The notes under the pieces are model-generated. The model had not been told where the DNA came from, ran no database searches, and worked only from the letters and a program-made list of their open reading frames with translations. Positions 9,278 through 17,848 of a stretch of DNA of 64,000 bases are shown piece after piece (positions within the stretch are counted from its first letter, which is position 1; every line of letters starts with the position of its first letter). The stretch is from Chelatococcus sp. Its GTDB lineage: Bacteria > Pseudomonadota > Alphaproteobacteria > Rhizobiales > Beijerinckiaceae. The DNA lies in the NCBI GenBank assembly GCA_003248805.1, contig QFQY01000011.1, positions 62,001 through 126,000 of the forward strand, in the 5' to 3' direction. Both the position numbers and the translations under genes were made by a program.

Positions 9278-9442
9278 TCAGTCGCCGCCGCCGTCTCCAT
9301 CGCCCGCGCCGTCACCCCAGCCATCGCCCGACGAATCCTGCGAGGCTGGTCTGTGGCGGTCTCGCCAGACGCGACGCATCACCCATGCGAAGAAGATCGC
9401 GGGCGGCGCCATGAAGACGAAGAAGGCGGTGACGTTGCTCAT
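9278..9442 (-). CDS. small single-pass membrane protein with Gly/Asp-rich tail
   Basis: A 54-residue product. MSNVTAFFVFMAPPAIFFAW forms one hydrophobic segment, followed by a basic stretch VMRRVWRDRHRP and a C-terminal tail made almost wholly of Gly and Asp (DGWGDGAGDGDGGGD). A GGGGAG sequence ends 5 bp before the ATG on the minus strand, a good ribosome-binding site. It lies 25 bp after the stop of the CobW-type GTPase gene on the same strand and may be its operon partner. Function unknown; the acidic tail could bind cations, but that is speculation. Its small size makes it easy to overlook. Confidence 0.68.
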   Translation of the reverse strand: MSNVTAFFVFMAPPAIFFAWVMRRVWRDRHRPASQDSSGDGWGDGAGDGDGGGD

Positions 9443-9467
9443 GCCTGCTCCCCGCTTGGCCGAGACG

Positions 9468-10646
9468 CTACGCGCTGACGGCCACTCCCTGCCGGGGCCG
9501 ACCCGTCTTCTCGCCAGAGCCCTTGCCGAGGAAGGCGTCCCAGAGCTGCTGCACCATGTCCTCCTCGATGTCCTTGACGATCAGGACGAGCCGCGAGCGG
9601 CGGTCGCCGTCGGGCCAGGCATCGAGCAGCACCGGCGGATGCAGGATCTGCTGCACGGCATGGACGAGCAGCGGCCGGTCGGGCTCCTCGGCGGTCTGCA
9701 CCAGCCCCTTGAGACGCAGCAGCCTCGGGCCGTGGACGGAGCGCAGCAGCGTCCAGAACAGGTCGAAGGTCGCCTGCGGGATCGGCGCATCGGCCGTCAG
9801 GACGAAAGCGCGGATCGCGTCGTCATGGCGGTTCACGTCGTGACGATGGCCGTGGCCGTGGCCGTGGTCATGGCCATGGTGGTGGTGGCCGTGATGGTCA
9901 TGGCCGTGATGGTCATGGCCGCCATGCGCATGATCGTGGCGCGCGTCCGGGAGGCTGTCCTGGGCCAGCCATTGGCGCAGCTCCGCCGGCCGCCGCGAGA
10001 GATCGTAGAGCCCGGCCGAGATCAGCGACTGTGCCGCGGCCTGGGGGCCCAGCAGGGCCAGGCCGGGATTGAGCTCGGCGAGCCGCAGGCGCAGCCGGGC
10101 GAGGGCGGCGGGGTCGGCAACGAGATCGGTCTTGGTGAGCACGATGCGGTCGGCGGCGACGACCTGCCGGCGCGCCTCCTCATGGGCATCGAGCGTCGCC
10201 ATGCCATTGACGGCATCGACCAGCGTCACCACGCCGTCGAGCCTGAAACGCATGGCGAGGTAAGGGTGGTTGATCAGGACGTTCAGGATCGGCGCCGGGT
10301 CGGCGAGGCCCGTGGTCTCGATGACGACGCGCTTGAACGGGCCGATGCGATCGTTGTCCCGTCGGCGCAGCAGATCCTCCAGCGTGACGATGAGATCGTC
10401 GCGGATGGTGCAGCACAGGCAGCCCGATTCCAGCAGCACCATGTTCTCGGCGACGCCCTCGACCAGCAGGTGGTCGAGCCCGACCTCGCCGAACTCGTTG
10501 ACGATCACCACCGTGTCCGCGAGCGCGGGGTCTTTCAGCAGGCGGTTGAGCAGCGTCGTCTTGCCGGCACCGAGGAAGCCGGTGAGCAGGGTCAGCGGAA
10601 TGGGGGCGGGGCGGGCGGCGCCGCCCGTGGTCTGGCTCGTCGGCAT
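9468..10646 (-). CDS. CobW/COG0523 family G3E GTPase, metal chaperone-like
   Basis: A 392-residue G3E GTPase. Walker A GFLGAGKT is at residues 23-30, the metal-binding GCLCC (CxCC) motif at 75-79, the ETTGLADPAPI switch follows, and TKTD supplies base specificity. A CobW C-terminal domain ends the protein. Between the domains lies a His/Asp/Gly-rich linker (about residues 235-275) with some twenty histidines, typical of zinc- or cobalt-handling COG0523 members. These proteins deliver metal to client enzymes or act in B12 synthesis. No Zur box or cobalamin gene is adjacent, so the metal is undetermined. The ATG is at 10644-10646. Confidence 0.92.
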   Translation of the reverse strand: MPTSQTTGGAARPAPIPLTLLTGFLGAGKTTLLNRLLKDPALADTVVIVNEFGEVGLDHLLVEGVAENMVLLESGCLCCTIRDDLIVTLEDLLRRRDNDRIGPFKRVVIETTGLADPAPILNVLINHPYLAMRFRLDGVVTLVDAVNGMATLDAHEEARRQVVAADRIVLTKTDLVADPAALARLRLRLAELNPGLALLGPQAAAQSLISAGLYDLSRRPAELRQWLAQDSLPDARHDHAHGGHDHHGHDHHGHHHHGHDHGHGHGHRHDVNRHDDAIRAFVLTADAPIPQATFDLFWTLLRSVHGPRLLRLKGLVQTAEEPDRPLLVHAVQQILHPPVLLDAWPDGDRRSRLVLIVKDIEEDMVQQLWDAFLGKGSGEKTGRPRQGVAVSA

Positions 10647-10661
10647 GGGCCGGCTCCGGCT

Positions 10662-11558
10662 TCAGGCGGGCTGGGGACGTCGCCTGTATTGTTCTAATAT
10701 TACATTAGTCATCAGCGTCGCGACGACAAGCCCGCAGCCGGCATATTGCAGCGGCCCGAGCCGCTCCTGGAGCCAGACCGTCGCGATCAGCATGGCGAAG
10801 ACCGGCTCGGCACAGAAGGCCAGTCCCGCCCTGCCGGGAGAGATGCGCGAGAGCGCGGCGATCTGCAGCAGGAAGCCGACGAGATAGCCGCCGACCGTGA
10901 CGACGACCGCCGCCGGCGCCAGCAGGAGCGCGCTCGGCGGCAGCAGCCCGCCGGTCACGGCGAGGATGGCGAGCGTCACCGGCAGGACGATGACATGCGA
11001 CCAGAACAGCTTGGGCAGCATCGGAACCGGCGCCAGCGCCGAGGCGGCGAAGAACTGCGTGGCGGCGGCGACGCTCGCCAGCAGCGCGAGGACGAGCCCG
11101 CGCGGGTCGAGCCCGTGAAGGTCCGGGCCCACCACCATCGCGACGCCGAGGAAGGCTGTCAGCGCAAGGACGAACCGGTCGGCGCGGAAGGGTTCCCGGG
11201 TCAGGACGGGTTCGGCCAGCACGATCAGGACCGGGTAGGTGTAGAACAGAACCGCCGCGACCGAGACCGGGACATAGGCCACCGAGGACAGGTAGGCCGA
11301 GCCGACCGCCGCGCTCGCGATGCCGAAAACGAGCATGCCGGCGCGCCGGCCGCGCGCCACGGCGAGCGAGGCGCGCGTGAGAAGCGCCGCCACGGCGACG
11401 AGGGCCAGCATGAGGAAGACGCGATAGAAGACCAGAAGCGCGCCGCTCAGCCCGGCCTGGCCCGCGAGCTGCGCGCTGACGATGTTGGTGCCGTAGGCGG
11501 CCGCCGAAGCCAGCGCCAGCCACAGGCCCTGGCGCCCGAGAGTTCGCGGGTCAGCCAC
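10662..11558 (-). CDS. EamA/DMT family transporter
   Basis: Ten-helix drug/metabolite transporter of 298 residues made of two EamA halves. Hydrophobic segments include GLWLALASAAAYGTNIVSAQL and a repeat ending PGRAGLAFCAEPVFAMLIAT, a typical EamA turn. The apparent start is GTG at 11556-11558 (MADPRTLGRQGLW), 6 bp after the stop of the carboxypeptidase gene, so the two are probably cotranscribed. The substrate (amino acid or metabolite efflux) cannot be predicted. Confidence 0.88.
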   Translation of the reverse strand: MADPRTLGRQGLWLALASAAAYGTNIVSAQLAGQAGLSGALLVFYRVFLMLALVAVAALLTRASLAVARGRRAGMLVFGIASAAVGSAYLSSVAYVPVSVAAVLFYTYPVLIVLAEPVLTREPFRADRFVLALTAFLGVAMVVGPDLHGLDPRGLVLALLASVAAATQFFAASALAPVPMLPKLFWSHVIVLPVTLAILAVTGGLLPPSALLLAPAAVVVTVGGYLVGFLLQIAALSRISPGRAGLAFCAEPVFAMLIATVWLQERLGPLQYAGCGLVVATLMTNVILEQYRRRPQPA

Positions 11559-11564
11559 GGGCGA

Positions 11565-13142
11565 TCAGGCGTCGTCGCCCGCTTTCGGCTTGGTTCGCGC
11601 CGTGGGCTGCCCCGGGCGTTGCCCGGCCTTGGCCTCGGCGGGCTTGCCTTCGCCCGTCCTGGGCTTGGCTTCGCCTGGCTTGGCGGGCTTGGCCGCAGGC
11701 TTCGCCTTCTGGGCCACGGGGCGGGCGGGCGGCTTGATCGCGGCGGAGGCGCTCGGCCGCAGGCTCGCGGGCGAGGCGCTGCCCGGCGTGATCGCGCCCT
11801 GAAGCCGCAGCGGGCCGGATGAGGGCGCACCGTCCGCGGGCGCGGCGTCGGCCTGCCCCGCGGGAGCGAAGGCGGCGGCCCTGCCGGGCGCGGGGCGCGC
11901 GGCCGAGTCGCCGAACAGACCCGGCGTGCCTGCACCGAAAAGGCCGGCCTGAACCGGTGCGGAGGGCGTCACGACCGGAGCCGCTCCGCGTGCCACGCGG
12001 CTATCCGAGCCGCCCGAGACATTGGCCGCGAGCGGGGCCCTGTCCGAGCCCGGCGAACGGCCGAAGGCGACCGGCACGGGCACGCTCTCGGCGCGCGGAC
12101 CGAGCACCATGCGACCGGACGGGGTGCGGGTGAGGATCGAACCGCCCGTGTGGGCGAATGCGGGCGCGGAGGCCGTGGCGAAGCGGCCACCGTCATCGGC
12201 ATTGCCGCCGAGATTGGAGGCCTGGGCGGAGATCGGCCCCGAGGCATCGGCATCGTCGGCGAGCGCGACGCCACCGCCCTTGCGCCGCAGATCGTCGCAG
12301 ATATTGGGCGCGCTGCCGCCGCCGGTCGGCAGCGAGGCGAGGGTCTGGCCGGTGCCGCCCCATCTGCCGAAGCCGTCGTCGAGGAGCTGAGCGGCCTTGA
12401 CCGTGCGCTCGGTGCCGGAGAGCGCGCCGAGCACGACCGCGATCAGCGTGCGGCCGCCGCGCGTGGCGGTGGTGACGACGTTGAAGCCCGAGGCGCAGAC
12501 GAAGCCGGTCTTCATGCCGGTGACGCCGGGATAGCGACCGACGAGGCCGTTGGTGTTGTGCAGCACCTGCTTGCCGAGCTGGACCGACGGGGTGTTCCAG
12601 TAGTCGGCATAGTCGGGAAAATCGCGCATCAGGGCCATGGCCAGGATGGCGAGATCGCGGGCGCTGACCTGCTGGTCGGGGTGATGCCAGCCATTGGGGT
12701 TGACGAAGCGGGTCTCGCGCATGCCGAGGCGCCGGGCCTCGGCGTTCATCATTCCGACGAAGGTCTCGACATCGCCGCCGACGCCTTCGGCGATGACATA
12801 GGCGATGTCGTTGGCCGACTTCACCATCATGATGCGCAGGGCGTTGTCGAGCGTGATCTCCTGACCGGGCTTGATGTAGACCTTGACCCGCGGCTGGCTC
12901 GCGGCCCGCTTCGAGGCCGGAATCGCGGTCTCGAGGCCCAGCCGGCCGTCGCGCACGGCCTTCAGGGCGAGATAGGCGGTCATCAGCTTCGTCGTCGAGG
13001 CAGGGTGCCAGGGCTGGGTCGCATTCTCGCTCGAGAGCACCTGGCCGGTCGCTGCGTCGACGACCAGGCTGGTGCCGGCTGAAGCCTGTCCGCAGAGAGC
13101 GAGGCCAAGGGCGAGCGTTGCGGTGAGACGGAGCAGGCTCAT
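11565..13142 (-). CDS. D-alanyl-D-alanine carboxypeptidase (PBP5-like) with long disordered tail
   Basis: Periplasmic serine peptidase trimming peptidoglycan pentapeptides. A signal peptide MSLLRLTATLALGLALCGQASA precedes the S11 domain with its three motifs: STTK (nucleophile S49, K52), SAN (109-111) and KTG (211-213). The catalytic domain ends near residue 270. The remaining ~250 residues are low-complexity, rich in Ala, Pro, Gly and Lys, and end in repeated KPxxxKP runs. Most family members carry a compact C-terminal domain and membrane helix instead. The basic Pro/Lys tail may contact the cell wall or envelope, which is inference. Confidence 0.93.
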   Translation of the reverse strand: MSLLRLTATLALGLALCGQASAGTSLVVDAATGQVLSSENATQPWHPASTTKLMTAYLALKAVRDGRLGLETAIPASKRAASQPRVKVYIKPGQEITLDNALRIMMVKSANDIAYVIAEGVGGDVETFVGMMNAEARRLGMRETRFVNPNGWHHPDQQVSARDLAILAMALMRDFPDYADYWNTPSVQLGKQVLHNTNGLVGRYPGVTGMKTGFVCASGFNVVTTATRGGRTLIAVVLGALSGTERTVKAAQLLDDGFGRWGGTGQTLASLPTGGGSAPNICDDLRRKGGGVALADDADASGPISAQASNLGGNADDGGRFATASAPAFAHTGGSILTRTPSGRMVLGPRAESVPVPVAFGRSPGSDRAPLAANVSGGSDSRVARGAAPVVTPSAPVQAGLFGAGTPGLFGDSAARPAPGRAAAFAPAGQADAAPADGAPSSGPLRLQGAITPGSASPASLRPSASAAIKPPARPVAQKAKPAAKPAKPGEAKPRTGEGKPAEAKAGQRPGQPTARTKPKAGDDA

Positions 13143-13375
13143 CGTGCTGATCTTGAACCTCGAGGGTGGGGCGGCGAGGACGTCGCCTTGGGCTTGGCGA
13201 CGAAAGAGGCTTGGCTACGAAAGACGCAGGGGTTCAACGCGATGCGTGCGGCATTTTCGAGACGGCCGCCCAGGCGGCACGAGACGCATACCTACCCTTA
13301 CATGAGCGATTTGCCTAGCCGCCGGGCCTTGGTTCACAAGGGCGGACGATCCCGTCACATGCGAAAGCGCCGCCG

Positions 13376-14281
13376 GTGAGCCTCACCTTTCTCTGGATTC
13401 CGGCGACCATCGCCGCCGCGCTGCTGCAGACCGCGCGAAACCTCACCCAGCGCTCCCTGACCGAGGTGATCGGCGTCGTCGGGGCGACGCAGGTGCGCTT
13501 CCTGTTCGGCCTGCCCTTCGCGGTGCTCTTCCTCGCGCTGGTGTGCTTCACGCTCGGGCGTCTGCCGCCCTCCGTCGGAACGGTCGCTTTCGCCTTCGCG
13601 GCCGTCGGCGCGGCGACGCAGATCGTCGCCACGGCGCTCATGCTCGCCGCCATGCGCGAGCGCTCCTTCGCGGTCACGACCGCCTATACCAAGACCGAGC
13701 CGGTGCAGGTCGCGCTGTTCGGGGCGGCCCTGCTGGGGGACGCGCTGACCCCGGCGAAGTTCCTCGCCATCCTGGTCGCGACCGCCGGTGTCATCCTCGT
13801 CTCGTGGAAGCCTGGCGAGAAGCTGACGAGGGCCGGTCTGCGGCCGGCCTTGCTCGGGATCGGCGCCGGCGCCTTCTTCGCGGCCTCGGCGATCGGCTAT
13901 CGCGGCGCCATCCAGGCCCTGCCGGAGGGCGGTTTCTTCATTCGGGCCACGACCATCCTGGCGCTGGGGCTGGCCCTGCAGACCGTGATCCTGACGCTCT
14001 ATATGCTGCTCGCGAACCGGGCGGCCCTGGTTTCGAGCCTGCGCAACTGGCGCAAGTCGCTTTCGGCCGGCTTCCTGGGCGCGGCCGCTTCGCAGTGCTG
14101 GTTCCTCGGGTTTTCGCTGACGACGGCCGCGAATGTGAGGACGCTGGCGCTGGTCGAGGTGCCGCTGGCGCAGATCGTCTCGCGGCGCATCTTCGCGGAG
14201 GGCACGAGCCGCAGGGAACTCGCCGGGATGGCGATGATCGTCCTGGGCGTCGGCCTGCTGCTCTCGCTTTCGTTGCAGTGA
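13376..14281 (+). CDS. EamA/DMT family transporter
   Basis: Membrane protein of 301 residues with about ten hydrophobic segments, including FLWIPATIAAALLQTARN at the N-terminus and MAMIVLGVGLLLSLSL at the C-terminus. The TKTEPVQVALFGAALLGD segment is a typical end of the first EamA half. The start is taken as GTG 13376 because the first helix begins right there and no ATG lies upstream in frame. It is unrelated in detail to the two other EamA proteins in this window. Substrate unknown. Confidence 0.84.
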   Translation: MSLTFLWIPATIAAALLQTARNLTQRSLTEVIGVVGATQVRFLFGLPFAVLFLALVCFTLGRLPPSVGTVAFAFAAVGAATQIVATALMLAAMRERSFAVTTAYTKTEPVQVALFGAALLGDALTPAKFLAILVATAGVILVSWKPGEKLTRAGLRPALLGIGAGAFFAASAIGYRGAIQALPEGGFFIRATTILALGLALQTVILTLYMLLANRAALVSSLRNWRKSLSAGFLGAAASQCWFLGFSLTTAANVRTLALVEVPLAQIVSRRIFAEGTSRRELAGMAMIVLGVGLLLSLSLQ

Positions 14282-14410
14282 GGCACGGCGGGAGATAGGG
14301 AGGGGGGCTCCTGCGCTTCGGCGCAAGGCGGCAATGCGCCGATGCGATCTTGCCGGACGACGACGGCGTGCAAAAATAAAGTGTATCTGCACATTACGGG
14401 AGGTTCGATC

Positions 14411-15580
14411 ATGAGCGCTGCAATCGTCGGCTGGGCCCACACGCCCTTCGGAAAGCACGATGCCGAGACCGTCGAGAGCCTGATCGTCAGGGTCGCGACC
14501 GAGGCTCTCGCCGATGCCGGCCTCGCGGCCGAGCAGGTCGACGAGATCGTGCTGGGCCATTTCAACGCCGGTTTCTCGGCTCAGGACTTCACCGCTTCGC
14601 TGGTGCTCCAGGCCGATCCGACGCTGCGCTTCAAGCCGGCGACGCGGGTCGAGAACGCCTGCGCGACCGGCTCGGCCGCCGTGCACCAGGGCGTCAGGGC
14701 GATCCGCGCCGGGGACGCCAAGGTCGTGCTCGTGGTCGGCGTCGAGCAGATGACGACGACGCCCGGCCCCGAGATCGGCAAGAACCTGCTCAAGGCCTCC
14801 TACCTGCCCGAGGACGGCGATACGCCGGCCGGCTTTGCCGGCGTCTTCGGCAAGATCGCGGCCGGCTATTTCCAGCGCCATGGCGATCAGTCGGACGCGC
14901 TCGCGATGATCGCGGCCAAGAACCACCGGAACGGCGTCGCCAACCCCTATGCCCAGATGCGCAAGGATCTCGGCTATGATTTCTGCCGGGCGGAGAGCGA
15001 GAAGAACCCCTTCGTCGCCGGCCCGCTGAAGCGCACGGACTGCTCGCTGGTCTCCGACGGCGCCGCCGCGCTGGTGCTCGCCGACGAGGAGACGGCGCTC
15101 GGCATGCGCCGCGCCGTCGGCTTCCGGGGCATGGCGCATGTCCAGGACTTCCTGCCGATGTCGAAGCGCGACATCCTGAAGTTCGAGGGCGGTGCGCTGG
15201 CCTGGAAGAAGGCGCTGGCGCAGGCTGGCGTGGTGCTGGACGATCTCTCCTTCGTCGAGACGCATGACTGCTTCACCATCGCCGAGCTGATCGAATACGA
15301 GGCGATGGGGTTGACGGCCGTCGGAGACGGCGCCCGCGCCATCAAGGAAGGCTGGACCCAGAAGGACGGCAAGCTGCCGGTGAACGTCTCCGGGGGCTTG
15401 AAGGCCAAGGGTCATCCGATCGGCGCCACCGGCGTCTCGATGCATGTCCTCAGCGCCATGCAGCTCACCGGGGAGGCGCCGGAGGGGATGCAGCTCAACG
15501 AGCCGCGCCTGGGTGGCATCTTCAACATGGGTGGGGCCGCGGTCGCCAACTACGTGTCGGTGCTCGAGCGCATTCGGTAG
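14411..15580 (+). CDS. acetyl-CoA acetyltransferase, SCP2-type thiolase
   Basis: Thiolase-superfamily enzyme of 389 residues. The acyl-accepting Cys is C84 in ENACATGSAA. The later motifs VETHDCFTIAELIEYE, NVSGGLKAKGHPIGATG and FNMGGAAVANYVSVLER match the SCP2-thiolase branch, in which the HDCF Cys/His replaces the C-terminal CxG motif of classical thiolases. It could cleave 3-ketoacyl-CoA or act in a degradation pathway; no pathway partner is adjacent. The start ATG 14411 has a GGGAGG ribosome-binding site. Confidence 0.9.
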   Translation: MSAAIVGWAHTPFGKHDAETVESLIVRVATEALADAGLAAEQVDEIVLGHFNAGFSAQDFTASLVLQADPTLRFKPATRVENACATGSAAVHQGVRAIRAGDAKVVLVVGVEQMTTTPGPEIGKNLLKASYLPEDGDTPAGFAGVFGKIAAGYFQRHGDQSDALAMIAAKNHRNGVANPYAQMRKDLGYDFCRAESEKNPFVAGPLKRTDCSLVSDGAAALVLADEETALGMRRAVGFRGMAHVQDFLPMSKRDILKFEGGALAWKKALAQAGVVLDDLSFVETHDCFTIAELIEYEAMGLTAVGDGARAIKEGWTQKDGKLPVNVSGGLKAKGHPIGATGVSMHVLSAMQLTGEAPEGMQLNEPRLGGIFNMGGAAVANYVSVLERIR

Positions 15581-15617
15581 AACGGCGACAGATCCCGAGG
15601 ACGAGGACCCGCGTATC

Positions 15618-16811
15618 GTGACCATCTTTGCGGCGCTGCTGCCGGCCTATGTCCTCTCGATCTTCTATCGTTCCTTTCTGAGCGTCATCGCCGGACCCGT
15701 GATGACCGATCTCGCGATCGGCCCGCGCGAGTTCGGTCTGCTCGGGGCGAGCTGGTTCACGATCTTCGCCGTGGCGCAGTTCCCCATCGGCTGGGCGCTC
15801 GACCGGCTGGGGCCGCGACGCACCGTCGCGGTGTCCATGACCATCGGCACCGCCGGGGCCTTTCTCTTCGCCTTCGCGAGCAGCCTGCCTGTCGCGGTGT
15901 TCGCCATGGCGCTCGTCGGCATCGGCTGCGCGCCGGTGTTCATGGCGTCGCTCTTCCTGTTCGCCCGGACGGCGGCGCCGGAGCGCTTCGCGCTGCTGGT
16001 CTCGATCCTGATCGGGCTGGGTTCGATCGGGAATCTGGCCTCGGCCGGCCCGCTCGCCATCGCGGCGGCCGATTTCGGCTGGCGCAACGCCATGCTGGCG
16101 GTGGCCGTGATTTTCCTGATCGCGACAGTGCTCGCGACAACCCTGATCCGTGACCCCGCCCGGGTGGAGCATCATTCGGGGGAGGCGGAAGGGTTGCTCC
16201 AGGGACTCGCCAGCATCGCCCGGATCAGGCCGCTCTGGCTGCTCGCGCCGCTGACCTTGACCGGCTACGCCATCATCGCGACGGAGCGGGGGCTGTGGGT
16301 CGCGCCCTTCATGTCCGACGTCCATGGTTTCGACGCGGTGGCGAGCGGCCATGCCGCGACCGCCATGGCGCTGGCGATGGTCGTGGGAGCGCTGATCTAT
16401 GGCGCGATCGAAAAGGCGCTCGGGCGCGTCAAATGGCTGACCTTCTGGGGCAGCGTGCTGACCGGGCTCGCCTTCATGGCGCTCGCCCTGTTCGGGGCGC
16501 GTTCGGCCAGCCTGTCCATCGGGCTGCTCGGGCTGATCGGTGGGGCCGGGTTCACCTATGCCGTGCTGATGGCGCATGCGAAGCTGTTCTTCCCCGCGCA
16601 TCTCCTGGGGCGCGGGATGACCTGCGTGAACTTCTTCTTCATCGGCGGGGCCGCGCTGGCGCAGTCGGGGTCCGGCTGGTTCATCGCGAGCCAGCGCGCC
16701 GAGGGCTTGAGCGCGGCGGCGACCTTCGCCAATCTGCACTGGGCCTTCGCGGCGCTGCTGCTGGCCTCGGCCGCCGTCTACGCCTTCGCGCCGGCCGACG
16801 CCAAGCGCTGA
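15618..16811 (+). CDS. MFS transporter
   Basis: Major facilitator of about 397 residues with twelve hydrophobic segments. The inter-helix 2-3 signature GWALDRLGPRRTVAV is clear, and FITL-type pores follow. A GTG start at 15618 begins MTIFAALLPAYVLSIFYRSF directly at helix 1, with GAGGA at 15603-15607. Close similarity to the nitrate/cyanate (NNP/CynX-like) branch is possible from the short loops but not established. It starts 37 bp after the thiolase gene on the same strand and may be cotranscribed with it, suggesting uptake of a thiolase-pathway substrate. Confidence 0.86.
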   Translation: MTIFAALLPAYVLSIFYRSFLSVIAGPVMTDLAIGPREFGLLGASWFTIFAVAQFPIGWALDRLGPRRTVAVSMTIGTAGAFLFAFASSLPVAVFAMALVGIGCAPVFMASLFLFARTAAPERFALLVSILIGLGSIGNLASAGPLAIAAADFGWRNAMLAVAVIFLIATVLATTLIRDPARVEHHSGEAEGLLQGLASIARIRPLWLLAPLTLTGYAIIATERGLWVAPFMSDVHGFDAVASGHAATAMALAMVVGALIYGAIEKALGRVKWLTFWGSVLTGLAFMALALFGARSASLSIGLLGLIGGAGFTYAVLMAHAKLFFPAHLLGRGMTCVNFFFIGGAALAQSGSGWFIASQRAEGLSAAATFANLHWAFAALLLASAAVYAFAPADAKR

Positions 16812-16858
16812 CCCTTTGCGATTTGGCGATCGTCGGCATCTGCTCTATATTTGGCCGT

Positions 16859-17077
16859 ATGGGAAAGTCAGCGGCCAAACTCAGTCGCGCGGAACTCAGG
16901 ACGCTCGGCCTCGCGGCCGCCGAAGAGGCGGTGCGGCACGATCTGCTCGCGGGCGTGCCCGTCGAGGGGGGCGCGCGTTTTGCCCAATCGGAGAGCCAGT
17001 CGATCGTGCTGGCTCGCGTCTCGCCGGATCATGTCCTGCGCATGGTACGCGTAGCCAAATCAGGAACAGCGGGCTGA
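16859..17077 (+). CDS. small protein preceding the zeta-type kinase, putative antitoxin
   Basis: A 72-residue protein (MGKSAAKLSRAELRTLGLAA...). Its N-terminal half is helical and its C-terminal half (SQSIVLARVSPDHVLRMVRV) looks beta-rich. The gene abuts the zeta-like kinase gene, whose TTG immediately follows this TGA, so the two are translationally coupled. This is the position of an antitoxin in type II systems. No HTH or ribbon-helix-helix signature is visible, unlike PezA or epsilon. I do not recognise the family; the antitoxin role is inference from pairing. Confidence 0.7.
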   Translation: MGKSAAKLSRAELRTLGLAAAEEAVRHDLLAGVPVEGGARFAQSESQSIVLARVSPDHVLRMVRVAKSGTAG

Positions 17078-17797
17078 TTGCCGCCGGTGCCGGACGAGGC
17101 TCCCCAGCTTATCGTCATTGCCGGACCCAATGGATCGGGAAAATCGACCCTCACGCAGTTCCTGCTGCGCCAGGGCTATGATTTCGGCCACTACATCAAC
17201 CCAGACGACATCGCGGCATCGCTGAACGGCTCCTACGCGGACCGTGTCGCGCAAGCCCAATCGATTGCGGATTTCGAACGCGAGCGCTGCGTGCGGGATG
17301 GCATCGATTTCTCCTTCGAAACGGTGATGTCGCATCCCTCGAAAATCGAGGTGATGGAAGGGGCTCGCGCACGCGGCTTCGATGTCACGCTGTTCTTCGT
17401 CTCCATCGCGGACCCGAGCATCAACGTGTCGCGCGTTCGAAGCCGTGTGCTCGCGGGCGGTCACGATGTTCCGGCGGATCGCATCGTCGCGCGATGGTAT
17501 CGCAGGATGGAAGCTCTCGCGTTGGCTGTCATGGCTGCGAGTCGGACGGTCGTTTTCGACAATACGGATATTCCGCTCGGGGCCGTCATCGCGTCTGAAA
17601 GCGGAGTCCGGCCCGCCGGCGATGGCGGACTGATGCCGGTCACCGAAGTCCTGGTGACGCGCGAGAGCGTCGAACTGATCCTGGGCCGGACTGTTCCCGA
17701 TTGGGTCGTGCGCTATCTCGTCTCGCCGCTTCAAGCGCGCCTTCCGAGCGGCACAGCGGGCGGGCGGGAGCTTTCGATCCGGATCGAGGACGGCTAG
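17078..17797 (+). CDS. zeta-toxin-like P-loop kinase
   Basis: A 239-residue P-loop kinase. Walker A is GPNGSGKSTL, the substrate-binding helix follows with YINPDDIAASLNG, the FETVMSHPSK segment matches the zeta signature around the catalytic/substrate residues, and GGHDVPADRIVARWYRRM carries the arginine-rich lid. Zeta toxins phosphorylate UDP-N-acetylglucosamine and block cell-wall synthesis; some relatives are not toxic. The start is TTG 17078, directly after the upstream stop (AGGA at 17062), with GTG 17087 as alternative. A perfect hairpin begins at its stop codon. Confidence 0.85.
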   Translation: MPPVPDEAPQLIVIAGPNGSGKSTLTQFLLRQGYDFGHYINPDDIAASLNGSYADRVAQAQSIADFERERCVRDGIDFSFETVMSHPSKIEVMEGARARGFDVTLFFVSIADPSINVSRVRSRVLAGGHDVPADRIVARWYRRMEALALAVMAASRTVVFDNTDIPLGAVIASESGVRPAGDGGLMPVTEVLVTRESVELILGRTVPDWVVRYLVSPLQARLPSGTAGGRELSIRIEDG

Positions 17798-17835
17798 AGT
17801 ATCTGACTGAATATCGTATTCAGTCAGATACTCTA
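17795..17835. repeat. perfect 19-bp inverted repeat at the end of the zeta-type gene
   Basis: TAGAGTATCTGACTGAATA pairs perfectly with TATTCAGTCAGATACTCTA around a 3-base loop TCG. The TAG stop codon of the kinase gene is the first triplet of the left arm. CTTTTTG follows, so it could act as a weak terminator. Its AT content differs sharply from the surrounding GC-rich sequence. Confidence 0.85.
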
Positions 17836-17848
17836 ACTTTTTGATCTT

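Noticed and set aside
8556..10697. Plus-strand frame of over 700 codons with a Val/Met/Ala-rich stretch
   Set aside because: It arises from the complement of the histidine-rich linker in the CobW-type gene and the permease in another frame; no domain structure.
13302..13379. Arg-rich 25-codon frame whose TGA overlaps the GTG of the EamA gene
   Set aside because: No ribosome-binding site before its ATG and no sign of conservation; likely chance, though overlap with the start is suggestive.
13355..15625. Long minus-strand open frame opposite the EamA and thiolase genes
   Set aside because: Antisense shadow with low-complexity Arg/Gln-rich translation and no recognisable motif.
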